Shown here: positions 52,858 through 63,572 of the stretch, one piece after another
Position numbering within the stretch: position 1 is the stretch's first letter
Layout of the letters: each line of letters begins with the position of its first letter
DNA from: Mansonella perstans
Lineage: Eukaryota; Nematoda; Chromadorea; Rhabditida; Onchocercidae
DNA length: 64,000 nt
Reading direction: 5' to 3'
Assembly (NCBI GenBank): GCA_037074765.1
Contig: JBAMDO010000047.1
Location: 124,001 to 188,000, forward strand
The notes under the pieces: model-generated
Database searches by the model: none
Told to the model about the DNA's origin: nothing
Seen by the model: only the letters and a program-made list of their open reading frames with translations
Translations under genes and position numbers: made by a program

Positions 52858-53390
52858 GAAAAACCGGATGAAAAAGTGGACACTGAAGGAAAAACCGGAT
52901 GTAAAAGTGATAGTGGAACTCTATCAGGAAAAAATACTGAAGGAAAAATTGGGTGAAAAAATGATAGTGGAACTCTACCAGGTAAAAATACAGAAGGAAA
53001 AACCGGATGAAAAAGTGATAGTAAAACTCTATCAGGTAAAAATACTGAAGGAAAAACGGAAGGAAAAACCGGACGTAAAAGTGATAATGGAACTCTATCA
53101 GGAAAAAATACAGAAGGAAAAACCGGATGAAAAAGTGATAGTAAAACTCTATCAGGTAAAAATACTGAGGGAAAACCGGATAAAAAAGTGGTGATGGAAC
53201 TTCATCAGGTAAAAATACTGAAAGAAAAACGGAAGGAAAAACCGGATGTAAAAGTGATAATGGAACTCTATCAGGAAAAAATACTGAAGGAAAAACCGGA
53301 TAAAAAGTGACAGTGGAACTCTATCAGGTAAAAATGGTAGTGGAACTCTATCGGGTAAAAATACGAAAAATGATAATGGAACTCTATCAG
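52858..53390. repeat. 54 bp minisatellite, about nine copies, open on the plus strand
   Basis: Units contain AAGGAAAAACCGGATGAAAA, then AGTGATAGTGGAACTCTATC, then AGGTAAAAATACTG. The plus strand stays open for much of the array (52868-53194) as an 18-residue repeat (KEKPDEKVIVELYQVKIL). Some units carry deletions that break the frame after 53194. There is no splice context or start context, so it is annotated as a repeat. Confidence 0.92.
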
Positions 53391-53554
53391 GTTATCACGG
53401 AACTCCGAGTCGCGAAATTCGGTTAACAAAACGGAACAACAGTGAAAGAGAGAGATAATTGGCAGCAGAAGATAGATAATAACAGATACAGCAGTAAGGC
53501 ATGTGAGGAAAACAAGGGCAGCAAACAATACCAAGACAGTGCTGGTAAATTTTA

Positions 53555-53577
53555 GAATGTCCAAGAACATTCTAGAA
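53555..53577. promoter_or_regulatory. Heat-shock element array, five units
   Basis: Alternating pentamers at 5 bp spacing: GAA at 53555, TCC at 53560 (one mismatch from TTC), GAA at 53565, TTC at 53570 and GAA at 53575. This matches the HSF trimer consensus nGAAnnTTCn. It lies about 1.0 kb upstream of the small HSP start codon. Confidence 0.8.
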
Positions 53578-53652
53578 TTTCTTTTGATGTTCACATTTAC
53601 TGAGGGAACACTTTGACGTCTCAATGTTTATTGTGATTGTTAAGCAATGCGG

Positions 53653-53680
53653 GAACTTGCCAGAACATTCTGGAATTTTC
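53653..53680. promoter_or_regulatory. Heat-shock element array, six units
   Basis: GAA at 53653, TGC at 53658 (mismatched unit), GAA at 53663, TTC at 53668, GAA at 53673 and TTC at 53678, all spaced by exactly 5 bp. Four consecutive perfect units (CAGAACATTCTGGAATTTTC) make this a strong HSF site. Confidence 0.85.
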
Positions 53681-53879
53681 TTCTCGATTAATATCTCGAG
53701 AACAGCACTACATGATTAATTATTGTTTAGAGCTGAAGAAAAAGATATTTCGCATTTACTCTATAACAAGCAGTGCAATGATAATGATCTTATATTAGCA
53801 GCATGTTGATAATATTTTTTTCAAAAATAAAATGAAATAGGAAATGAAAGCAACTTTTTATTAATTAGGTTTTTTTAGC

Positions 53880-54005
53880 CATTAATTAAGCAATTAGGCA
53901 AATTAGCATTTTATAAGCAATTAGGTGTTAATTAGCATTTTATAAGCAATTAGGTTGTTAATTAGCATTTTATAAGCAATTAGGCTGTTAATTAGCATTT
54001 TATAA
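53880..54005. repeat. About 29 bp minisatellite, four copies
   Basis: Copies of AATTAGGTTGTTAATTAGCA followed by TTTTATAAGC, AT-rich and non-coding. Confidence 0.9.
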
Positions 54006-55231
54006 ACATATAACAGATCGCAGAAATCATACTTTCTCATGCATATCACATCCATACTTCTCATTATCAAATTATTTTTCATTTTCAAGTCTTACTAATT
54101 TCTACATTTTAATAAAATGTTCAATTTTGCTTTATAATTATTGCAAATGAAAGTATTATCATGAAATTTTCCATTAAAAAAAGTTGCAAAAGATATGTTA
54201 CTTTTGACATTTCTTAATGAAATTAAGAATTGAAATTCAATTAGAATTGACAAAATTGTAAGTGAGAAATTGAGTGGTAGAAGTTTGCTGCAAAATAAAA
54301 AGTACTTACAAAAAGTTTGCTAGTGATAAAAAGTATTCTTTTAGTCTCAGCTGTCTCTTTTTGCTTGTCAACTACAAAACTTTATTTGTGTATAGCACAA
54401 AATGAAAGTGATTGATTAGAACACTAATGAAAGCTAACATTAAAAGAGTTTAGACAAAAATTAAATTATTGTTTTTAACAAAATACATTAAAATGAACAT
54501 TTCCTGATAAGGTTTTTCTGATAAGTGATACTCAAAAAATTATCCAAAATTTTATTCTGAAAGCGTAAGAATAAAACACTGCAATAGTGATTGGGAAAAA
54601 CAAATATGTCAATGAATTTGTATTTTTTACAAAATTTGTATTTTCTGCAAAAAATGCAAGTAAACAAAAAAAAGAATAGAAAAAAAATTTAGAAAAAGAA
54701 AAAATTTAATTAAAATAAAGGATGAGATTTCTTAAATTAAAATTTGATCAAATGCATCTCTTCCATTTCTAATTAAATATATAAGCCACCCAATGACAAT
54801 CTTGAAAGCATTATAGTGTTATTATTCTTGTTAGTACATTCTATTCTACTAATTTTCCAATTTAGGATATAGATAATTAAATGAGGTGCACGTATGTGTG
54901 ATTCATAAAAATTAAAGCAATACAAAGAAAATGGCAGCAGCATTTCAGTTCGATAATTAATGTGTTAACAGTAAATTTTTGAAGAAGTTAACTAAAATAT
55001 TTGAGCTTTTTTTTAATTAAATAATTAAACAAAGAAAATAAAGTTTTGAAATGACGAAGATAGTGAATAGAATTAATATAAAACACATGGAATAATAACA
55101 TTTAAAATGTTTCGAACATTACAGTTCAAAAATTCCTTTTATCTTTTTTAGACATCTCATATTTTATGAAGATCAAAGAAGCTTATGTAGTGCTAAGGCA
55201 TGAAGATATATATTTTTTAAAGTTTCAAGCA

Positions 55232-55340
55232 TATTCAGAAGATTCTAAAAGATATTTGGAAAATTCTGAAAGGTATTTGGAAGATTCTGAAAGGTATTTG
55301 GAAAATTCTGAAAGGTATTTGAAAAATTCTGAAAGATGTT
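55232..55340. repeat. 21 bp minisatellite, about five copies
   Basis: Unit GAAAATTCTGAAAGGTATTTG and variants. It stays open on the plus strand as a seven-residue repeat (ENSERYL), because 21 is a multiple of three. Confidence 0.9.
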
Positions 55341-56689
55341 TGCTGACTATAAATTAAAAGTTCTTTGATCGAGGACAGATCAAAATATCTTAAGAAAAGG
55401 ATAATCTAATGAATAATGTGTCTAAAAAGTGACCATTTCTAAAAGTGACCTCTTGATAAGCAATATTACTTATTGTTGCTATCCTAGTAATTTTAAGCAG
55501 TTGGATAGATACGCTTCTCCTGGTGTCAATTTGGAAGAGATTCGAATGCTTTTTGATCATCTCTTAAAGTTAAAAACCAAGTGTAGAACTTACCCAACCA
55601 AGTATCAGATCCTTAAATTCCACTAAATTATCACTTGGGGGCAAGCCTGCATATATCTATCAAACTGATTCATCTTGGAAGTTTTTGCTACACTCCAGTG
55701 CAGCATGACCTCAAAATGACCATGACCACAAGTCTGGCATTTTACAATTCTTTTTTAACTTTCTGCGATGAAATAATTTATAATTTAAAAATATATGGCT
55801 AAAATAGAAATAAAAGTGCAAGTTATAGTAAAATCATAGCAAAAGATTCAATATTTCTCTTTGAACTAATGCTTTGAACTCCTAAATTAATTTTAATTAT
55901 ATGTTACATATCACAATAAGAAACAAATCATATTACCTGAATAACTAATTGCTCCTTTTTCCATGTACTGCTGTATATAGTGTGGGAAAAATTACAGTAA
56001 AAAGATTTGTGCTTATAAAATTCCGTTATTTTTAGAAATATTTGAGATTCCCTTGCAATATCTAGCTGCTCGTCATTTTTCATAGTTAAACAACTTGATA
56101 TCCCTATAATTCCCAATTTTGAAAACTTACTTCTCCAGAGAGCTAATTTGCTTGATCATGATGTATCAGAATTTCAGTTTTCAAATATCAGAATTAACCC
56201 GAACTTCGCCCCAACAATACTGAAATTCACTATTCTTGAAGATGTATTGTTATCCAATTTCCTCATATATTGCATACAAGAAAAATTATAATAAAAATGA
56301 AATGTGATCGTTCTGCTTCTAGAAATCTTAAAAATAAGGCAATGAAAAGTGAAGAGAAATTTCAGATGTTAAAGAAATAATTTAATATGAAAAATTACCT
56401 CAACAGTAAATAAATTAAAGCCCTCAGCAATTTTTTAGTAAAAAAATTTTATTTTTATCTCTTTAAATAACATAAAATATCAACATGAACAACAGAAATA
56501 CTAACAATATTGGAATTAATTTATTTATCATTGAAACTTAACATGAGATAAATCATTTTAAAAAAAAATATTTGAAATAAAGATGAAACAAGTAATTACA
56601 AAAGGGTTTAATAGTGGTTAATAATATGTACATAACATTACGCAATTCGTTTAATTTAAATAAAATCAGCGTAATTCTTTCACACAAGG

Positions 56690-59600
56690 TTAGAACCCAA
56701 CGAAATCTTCCGCACTGAAATCCTCCTGAATCCAAGGTTGTGCATTTCGTTTTCGAATGAGATCAATTTTCTTCTGATCTACTTGCTTCTGCAAAAATTT
56801 GTAAAAACGAAACAATTCTGATCTAATATCCGTTGCATTCATTTCTTTTAGGGGAAATTCTTCACTGAATGTTCAAATGCTCTTCGTAACGAATAAGGCA
56901 ACAAAATGCTGTGAGATGTACGTCAGCGGCATTTAACTACTAGGGGACAAATTTTGGATTAAAAAAAAAGTTAAGATTATTGATGTCCGAGACTTCGGGA
57001 AGTCAAAAAGGCTTACATGGTTATGCCACTACAAGAAGCATTAAACTGAATGAATTAAAAATTATCCGTTATCCATAATTATCCAGAACTTTATCAAGAT
57101 ATTTTTCTGCTCTAACAACTTTTTATAAAATAGATGCCTTTTTATTATTACATGATAATTTTTTCATAATATAAAAAAGGTATGCCTGTGGAACCGTTTG
57201 TTCGAATTTTCTGTACAGTAGATCACAATTAGCTCCTGCAATCTCATTGACTACATGTGAAGTTTGATTTCTCGTTGCAACCATAGTAAATCTGTAACTT
57301 TATGCCTTCTATGTTTTGAAATCTCAAGATCAGATGTAAAAGTTTAGGAATGAGAGATTCTCATGATACGTAGTGCAACATGTTTTACGATGAAAATTGT
57401 ACTTAACCGTTACTTTACTTCCACAATCATTTAGAATTTATTCAAAAAATGACAGAAAAAATCATCATATCGGTAAGCTGTACAGGAATTCACACCCAGT
57501 TTTAGCAAAACAACACTTCTTTTGATGTTTCTTCAAATGTGACTCGCTGTTGCATATTATCGCACAAAAAGGACATTCCAACGTTGTAATCCAACAATCG
57601 TTGCGGGCTATCACATTGTGCTTTTCACTAAAAGCAGAGATGAAGGAAAAGATAAGGCCGAATTTGACTTCTATCATCTTCATCTACCGTTATCAAAATA
57701 AAAAAAGCCTTCTACAACACAAATACCACAAAGTCAGGGAAAAAGAAATGAGTGATTTAGGAACTCAAATTATGTTGTTATCTATCAAATATCAATAAAT
57801 TAAGTATAATAAATAAATTTCAGCATAAACACTATATTTTCGAACTGAAAAAAGAAAACATACAGGAAATGATTTTTTATATCATGAAAATTAATGAAAA
57901 ATCGGATGCAGTAAGAGCAACGATATCTACGTCTGACATAATGCGGTATTTCCTTGTGCGTTTCAAGAATAATTCGTGACTCCGTTTTGAACTTACACAA
58001 ATGGCATTCTATCATTCGCTGTAATTTCTTAAAATATTTTTTATAGTAATCATAATAGTTACTATAGAAAAAAGCGATTAATTTTGTTAATTTTATGCTC
58101 TCACAAATCTCACAACATTTTTACCTAAGCAATGTTGATCAAAAAATATGTTCGAGAATTTGAAATTTCTAAAAAAAAAAAGAAATTAGCATCATAATGG
58201 ATTTCTTCATCTACAATCTTCTCTTATTACTAAATTTCAATCTCGTATAAATAAATAAACAAATAAACGAACTGGGAGAGTAGGGCTGATGAAATTATCA
58301 CTTGTACTAAAACTATTGCAAACAACATTTCTTCCAAGTTCAAACAGAAATTCCGTCCTGTACATGATGATACGTCGTTTGTGATTAGCTACTGTCAACA
58401 ACAAATTTTCAGCATTTCTTTCTTGCTCCTTCATTTTTCCTGATCTTATAACACTTTGTGTCAATTCTTCAATAGTCATATCTGCATCATATTCGGCTAC
58501 TAATGTGACAATCTTAAATAGTAATAAATTCTTTGCAAAATTATCACTATATTAGGCCATTTTAAAAAACCTATTAGAAACGTGAACTGTGCTTTGAAAC
58601 CTATCAGAAACGTGAACTGTGACTTGAAAGCTATTAGAAACGTGAACTGTGCTTTGAAACCTATCAGAAACCTGAACTGTGATTTGAAACCTATCAGAAA
58701 CGTGAACTGTGATTTGAAACCTATTAGAAATATGAAGTGACACTCACTGAAATTAATTCAAAAAGTCAACGATACCTGTGAAGGTGGTATGAAAATAGCT
58801 TTTGGAAGTACAAAATTTCCATTCAATGATAATAATTGCATGCTTAATGGACGAAGTCGTGCTTCTTTTTCATACATACTTCGTAAAAATGTCGTTAGTT
58901 TTCTGCAAATATTTAAAATTAATCATCCATCAACGAAATCATCCAAGTTCTCTTGTAAAATCAATCTTTATCACTTCTATCTCCTCATTCTTTGCCTATT
59001 TCTCTAGTCGTCTCACTCTCCTTCAACAATTATCAAACTTTCTCACTCTACCATTCTTTTGTTGTCTCCCACATTCAGTCTATCAAAAATTTATATGAAC
59101 ATCAAATGAATTCAAATTTATCTGTAGATATGTTGCAATCAACTAACTTTCTTACTATATCACCGTCTCATCGTTTCTTACAGTATCTTTAAATACAAAG
59201 ATTGTAAAAGAAGCAACGAAAATTAATAACGAAATTCGTTGCTAATTATGTCAAGTTCAAAATTTTAAATTGGGACGATATAGAGACTGCGAACCCGATT
59301 AGTATCCACGAGTAATACTGCTATAATTCCTGTATTGGTTTCTTCAAAATATAGCAACCAATCAGTACAGTACATGTTACCTGATATAGCAATCAATCAG
59401 TACAGTACGTGATACCCGATATAGCAACCAATCAGTACAGTACATGTTACCTGATATAGCAATCAATCAGTACAGTACGTGATACCTGATATAGCAACCA
59501 ATCAGTACAGTACATGTTACCTGATATAGCAATCAATCAGTACAATACGTGTTACCTGATATAGCAACCAATCAGTACAGTACGTGTTACCTGATATAGC

Positions 59601-59723
59601 AATCAATTAGTACAGTACGTTTTACCTGTTGTCAATCGAGCCATCTGACCATTTCTTGAGCATTTCTTTTTCGACAGCAAGCAAAAAAATCTCATTCTTA
59701 CTAATTTTCTTCAACCATCGATC
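56690..59723 (-). CDS. C2H2 zinc-finger protein, MEP-1-like (5' end unresolved)
   Basis: Seven exons keep phase: 59626-59723, 58776-58902, 58273-58512, 57864-58018, 57496-57627, 57195-57291 and 56690-56788, giving about 315 residues of the C-terminal part. The first exon shown opens behind TTTTAG at phase 0 with no in-frame start (RWLKKISKNEIFLLAVEKEM), so upstream exons are missing. Three consecutive fingers are visible: C-x2-C-x12-H-x4-H (starts IECHLCKFKTES), a second of the same spacing split by the 57864/57627 junction (starts YRCSYCIRFF), and a C-x2-C-x12-H-x3-C finger (LECPFCAIICNSESHLKKHQ). The region before them is helical and charged (EELTQSVIRSGKMKEQERNA). The C terminus reads RNAQPWIQEDFSAEDFVGF. 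The layout suggests a MEP-1-type nuclear regulator, from memory only. The phase 2 donor GTGTGA after KTG is the least certain join. Confidence 0.72.
58566..58737. repeat. 30 bp minisatellite in an intron of the zinc-finger gene
   Basis: About six copies of GAAACCTATCAGAAACGTGA followed by ACTGTGATTT. It lies between exons 58776-58902 and 58273-58512. The unit is a multiple of three and stays open on the minus strand as a ten-residue repeat (VSDRFQITVH), but flanking splice phases already join without it. Confidence 0.9.
59350..59640. repeat. About 35-40 bp minisatellite abutting a 5' splice site of the zinc-finger gene
   Basis: About seven copies of GATATAGCAACCAATCAGTA followed by CAGTACATGTTACCT. 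On the minus strand each unit carries TCAGGTAAC or TCAGGTATC, matching the real donor ACAGGTAAAACGT at 59626/59625, which is the edge of the last copy. Confidence 0.9.
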
Positions 59724-60867
59724 CTAAAATAAAATAAACAGATCTAAATACCTCCCAAAATGTCTCAGTAAAAAAGCATCACGTAAGTTAAGTGCTACGT
59801 AATTACGTAAGTTAAGTGTTCCTCCTATCTTCAAATTCATACATTTAACTAAACTTTTTCCCTTCTCCAACGATTGTAAAGTAATTGAAAAGAATAAAAT
59901 TGAATATTTAATAATTCGACGAATCTGAAAATTAATTATGAAATAAAAAAGAAATTAAACATGAACTGCTAAAAAAAAAAACGGATAAATGGCAAGAAAT
60001 GAGGCGAGTAAGACCAAACAGTACTTAAAAACATCTTGATAATTGTATCTGTTCTGTAGTTTGATTTCCTTTTCCAGATACTGTAGAATGAGCAAACAGA
60101 ATAGTTTATAGATACTGTAGAAGCATAATACTAATATGTCAGTCTCGTTTCAATCTTCTACCACAAGGATGATTCTTAGAGAAATAATGAAAGTTTATGA
60201 TCAAAGATTGAAATAGCATTAAAATTTAAGATGAAAATTTCTTAGTCTAGTAAAATTCTAAAATTTCAACTTTTCTCTTTTTTTGAAGACTGACAAAAAG
60301 AAAAAAGGATGGATGTTCTATTCATTGTAATATCTCATACTGTATTGGAAAAAAAAAACAGGACAAACTTCGTGCTCCTCTTTGATTCTTTTATCATCAC
60401 CAATAATCATTTTTTTCATTGTATTCATTCGGATACTGTAATTTCTGCAATGATAAATAGACAAAAGAAAAGAATACATTGTGTGACTTTACCGTATCCA
60501 CGTAACTCTACCATACTGTAGAAAAAGCTGAAATAATTTTTCGCAACAAAATTATTTGGCTTCTAGCCAAATGATTTTGCATTATAGCACTGTTTTAAAA
60601 TAATAATGAAATTGTTAAATGGTTCTATAATTGAATATTTTAATAAAAGACAAGTAGGATTTGAGCATGTTTATAGCTTTATTGTTATTGTCTTATTGTA
60701 GATTTACCACTTTCATCAAGCATATGCTTGGTTAGAATCTGTTTACTGTACATTTATCACATTTAGTGATCTTTGATGTTTGACCTCTTTGTTTGTGACT
60801 TTGTTTAATCTGATTGGTTAATTGCTTATAAAATAATTATAAAACCACTCTTTCTCAGTAGTTTTAA

Positions 60868-61068
60868 GCATTCCTGACGGCACGGTACTCGCATTCCGAC
60901 TCATTCCTGACGGCACGGTACTCGCACTTCGGCTCATTCCTGACGGCACGGTACTCGCACTTCGGCTCATTCCTGACGGTACGGTACTCGCATTCCGACT
61001 CATTCCTGACGGCACGGTACTCGCACTTCGACTCATTCCTGACGGCACGGTACTCGCACTTCGGCTCA
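60868..61068. repeat. 33 bp GC-richer minisatellite, six copies, open on the minus strand
   Basis: Unit CATTCCTGACGGCACGGTAC followed by TCGCACTTCGGCT. On the minus strand it reads as a continuous repeat of MSRSASTVPSG from an ATG at 61067-61069 to a stop at 60818 (83 codons). The unit is clearly richer in G and C than its surroundings. An in-frame stop lies just upstream of the ATG. Whether it is translated is unknown. Confidence 0.92.
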
Positions 61069-61582
61069 TTTCGTACCGGTAGCTTTACTTTTATTTCATT
61101 TCATCATTGTACAATGAATTTTCGTACATTATTTTCAATTTTAATCGAAACAACAAATAAACTTTGCTGTTAAATTTTCGACATCGGATTACGATTGTAT
61201 TATAATGAATAAGTATCATAGAAATTTGCTTCTTGCTTAATTTAATATTTCATATTTCAAAAAACCTTCCGCGATATCTATCCACATCTAAATTCTTGCT
61301 AATATCATAACCATCTCTATATGAAAACTGTTAACGTGTGCTAAATTTCTTAACGGAACAGTGGTATATTTGAAAATGTATGATTGAAACTACAATGTAC
61401 ACCATACAATACTGATAGATTACATAAAATAAGTACGTGAGAATGTTGGTAAGTCACGTAAAATGAGTGCGTGAGCTATCATGACTTCCTTAATGAAAGT
61501 TCAGGCTACGATGCATTCGTGTAAGAATTTTCGGTCAGCTATAATTTTCGTCCACTTATTCTGGATGTTTTATTGCTAATCA

Positions 61583-61690
61583 ACGTAAATTAAATTCATG
61601 TTGACTCATACATCAAATTAAGTTCACGTTGATTCATACATCAAATTAAGTTCACGTTGATTCATACATCAAATTAAATTCACGTTGACT
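61583..61690. repeat. 28 bp minisatellite, four copies
   Basis: Copies of CGTTGATTCATACATCAAAT followed by TAAGTTCA, non-coding. Confidence 0.9.
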
Positions 61691-62714
61691 CATCATACAT
61701 CTTTACAATGAAAAAATGAAACATTAGAAACTTTTTGTCAATTAGTGTGATATTTTCTCTAAATAATTTTTTCGCTTTTTGAAGTATCGAAGTATCACTA
61801 TTGTTTTTTTATCATTAATGGATCACTTAAATTCATAAAGGTCAGAGCAATTTCTTTTACATGCTGAATTTTACATTTTAATAATAATAAAAATTTATGA
61901 AAGAAGAGATTTAATTTTTTTTTTCTTCAATAATTAATACATTTGTGTGTGATATGTGCATATCAACTAGCATATCTAGTTTAAATTGCTTGTTAAATGT
62001 ACTTAATTAATAATGAAATTAAGCTATCTGTTCATCCTCAATTAAGATATCGCTTTTTCTTCATTTTTTTTTTTTTTTTTTTACGATTAAACGATAACTT
62101 AGATAAAGCCATCAATGAATCGATATCTCTCGGTGCTGCTTATTGTTGCAATCGATATATATATGTGTGCCATGAAAAAAAGTTTCAAAAAATATTTTCT
62201 TGCTTTTCACACTAGTACAAGCATCCCAGAATAGCTATTTAAAAAAAAAAAAAAAAAAAAAAAACAAAAGGTCAGTAAAAAAAGAAAAGGTCAGTGTAAT
62301 GAAGTAATATCCGAAGTTCTGATTGATTACTTTAGTTCATTCAATATCACATGCCAGAATTCAGATCAGTTTGACATGTTTTCTCGTCAAATTTGTTTGA
62401 TCAAACTTCAAAGGAAAGAAAATTTAGCAAAGCAGTCCATAGCTTTATCCCGCTTGTGATACGGTAGATATATGATCTCGATACTAACATGAATAGTACT
62501 CATTTCATTAAGATCTTAAAGATTTCACATTTCTCTATAATTAATATGTATTCGAGTTCTTTCTTTTCATTCTACTAGCTTTCTTTTTTTCTATCCGTGA
62601 AAATGTAGCAATAATTTTATTGTATATATTTATCAAAAAGTAAGAAAATAATTGATAATTATCAGTTTAATTGAATTTATATTCGGGATTAAAAAATTAT
62701 TGATTGGCATCTTT

Positions 62715-63572
62715 CTAAGTACATTCATTTGATAGGACACATTTACCATCTTTATTCCGTCGAAAATCTCCATTCTTATTACATTGGCATTGAGGTGGAA
62801 AGCATTTCTTGTAGCACAATATCTGTAATTTGTCATTTATTGAATAATTACTAAATAGATGAGTTAAGGAAATTCATCACCGTCATCTAATAATTAATCT
62901 CGGGAATTTCCCTTCGAGAAGTTTATAGTTAGATCTTGCAATGCATATGATACTACAGTTATATTTCTATTAGATTATGCTTATTTTTCATAATGCAAAA
63001 GTATTTATTTGCACATTCTTGTTCTTATGCGAAATAATATTGATTTGAAGAATATTTTCATTTAGGTATACTTAAATATATCATTTTAGAATGTGCCAAG
63101 TTTGCGTACCTATTTCATTCTTTTCATAAATCCACCGTAGCATTTAACAAGAAAATTAATTTTAAACGTTCATCATCGTATGACATAAAATGAATTCTAT
63201 ACTCACTGGTTCGATGTCGTCACAACTTATCTCACAACCACTAGCGCAGCGAGGAACCCATTCTTCATTTCGTCTACATTTTGGCCTACCATTAATTGTG
63301 TTAAAAAAAAGTGCCAAGATCTGAAATATATAAATAAAATTGGAATTGCATTATTTCCTATTCTTGACCACTGCTATATAGGTGATAATAAAATATCATG
63401 CTAATGATATGAACATATACTACTAATATGTTATTTATATAATACAAGTGTTATTGATAATAAATGATTATAATAATTTTCAAACTTTTACTAATTAACA
63501 AGCTAACTTAACACAAAACTAACTTACGGCGAATGTCAATGTCACTAGAACCATTTTGCAATCAATTTCCAT
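62715..63572 (-). CDS. Secreted TIL-domain (Ascaris-type) protease inhibitor
   Basis: Small secreted inhibitor of about 88 residues. Three exons keep phase 0 throughout: 63528-63572, 63207-63320 and 62715-62822. The N terminus MEIDCKMVLVTLTFAILALF, followed by FNTING, is a signal peptide with likely cleavage before RPKC. The mature part has ten cysteines in the TIL pattern: KCRRNEEWVPRCASGCEISC, then ILCYKKCFPPQCQCNKNG, then FRRNKDGKCVLSNEC. The PPQC-QC step and the closing G-K-C-V...C are typical of the family. The likely reactive loop lies between the fifth and sixth cysteines region (ILCYKKC), but target specificity cannot be read. The first ATG follows TTTTAG directly, so a spliced leader would be added at the start codon; a second in-frame ATG at 63552-63554 is an alternative start. 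Confidence 0.9.

Larger units (their letters stand above)
52560..53700. other. Upstream region of the small HSP gene
   Basis: Contains the 54 bp-unit minisatellite (52858-53390) and then, further from the gene, two heat-shock element arrays. No further coding exon for the HSP can be supported here, but a leader exon near the HSEs with the minisatellite in its intron would fit. Confidence 0.5.
53701..56689. other. 3 kb gene-poor region
   Basis: No exon supported. It holds tandem repeats at 53880-54005 and 55232-55340 and the 3' flank of the zinc-finger gene. Short open frames near 55.2-55.6 kb are repeat-driven or lack splice and homology support. Confidence 0.55.
59724..62714. other. 3 kb region upstream of the mapped zinc-finger exons
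   Basis: Must contain, or lead to, the missing 5' exons of the zinc-finger gene unless its intron spans the TIL gene. I could not identify them. It includes the minisatellites at 60868-61068 and 61583-61690. Confidence 0.45.

Noticed and set aside
53271..53624. Hydrophobic 117-codon minus-strand frame upstream of the small HSP, considered as a membrane protein or an HSP N-terminal exon
   Set aside because: It has no ATG at its start (TTG), overlaps an HSE array and runs into a minisatellite; its phase and sequence do not join the alpha-crystallin exon in any family-like way.
55166..55626. Two short plus-strand frames near 55.2-55.6 kb
   Set aside because: The first is a 21 bp minisatellite; the second has no homology, splice partners or start context.
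59350..59640. Regular direct repeats that could suggest a CRISPR array
   Set aside because: There are no unique spacers, the DNA is eukaryotic, and the array lies inside an intron of a spliced gene.
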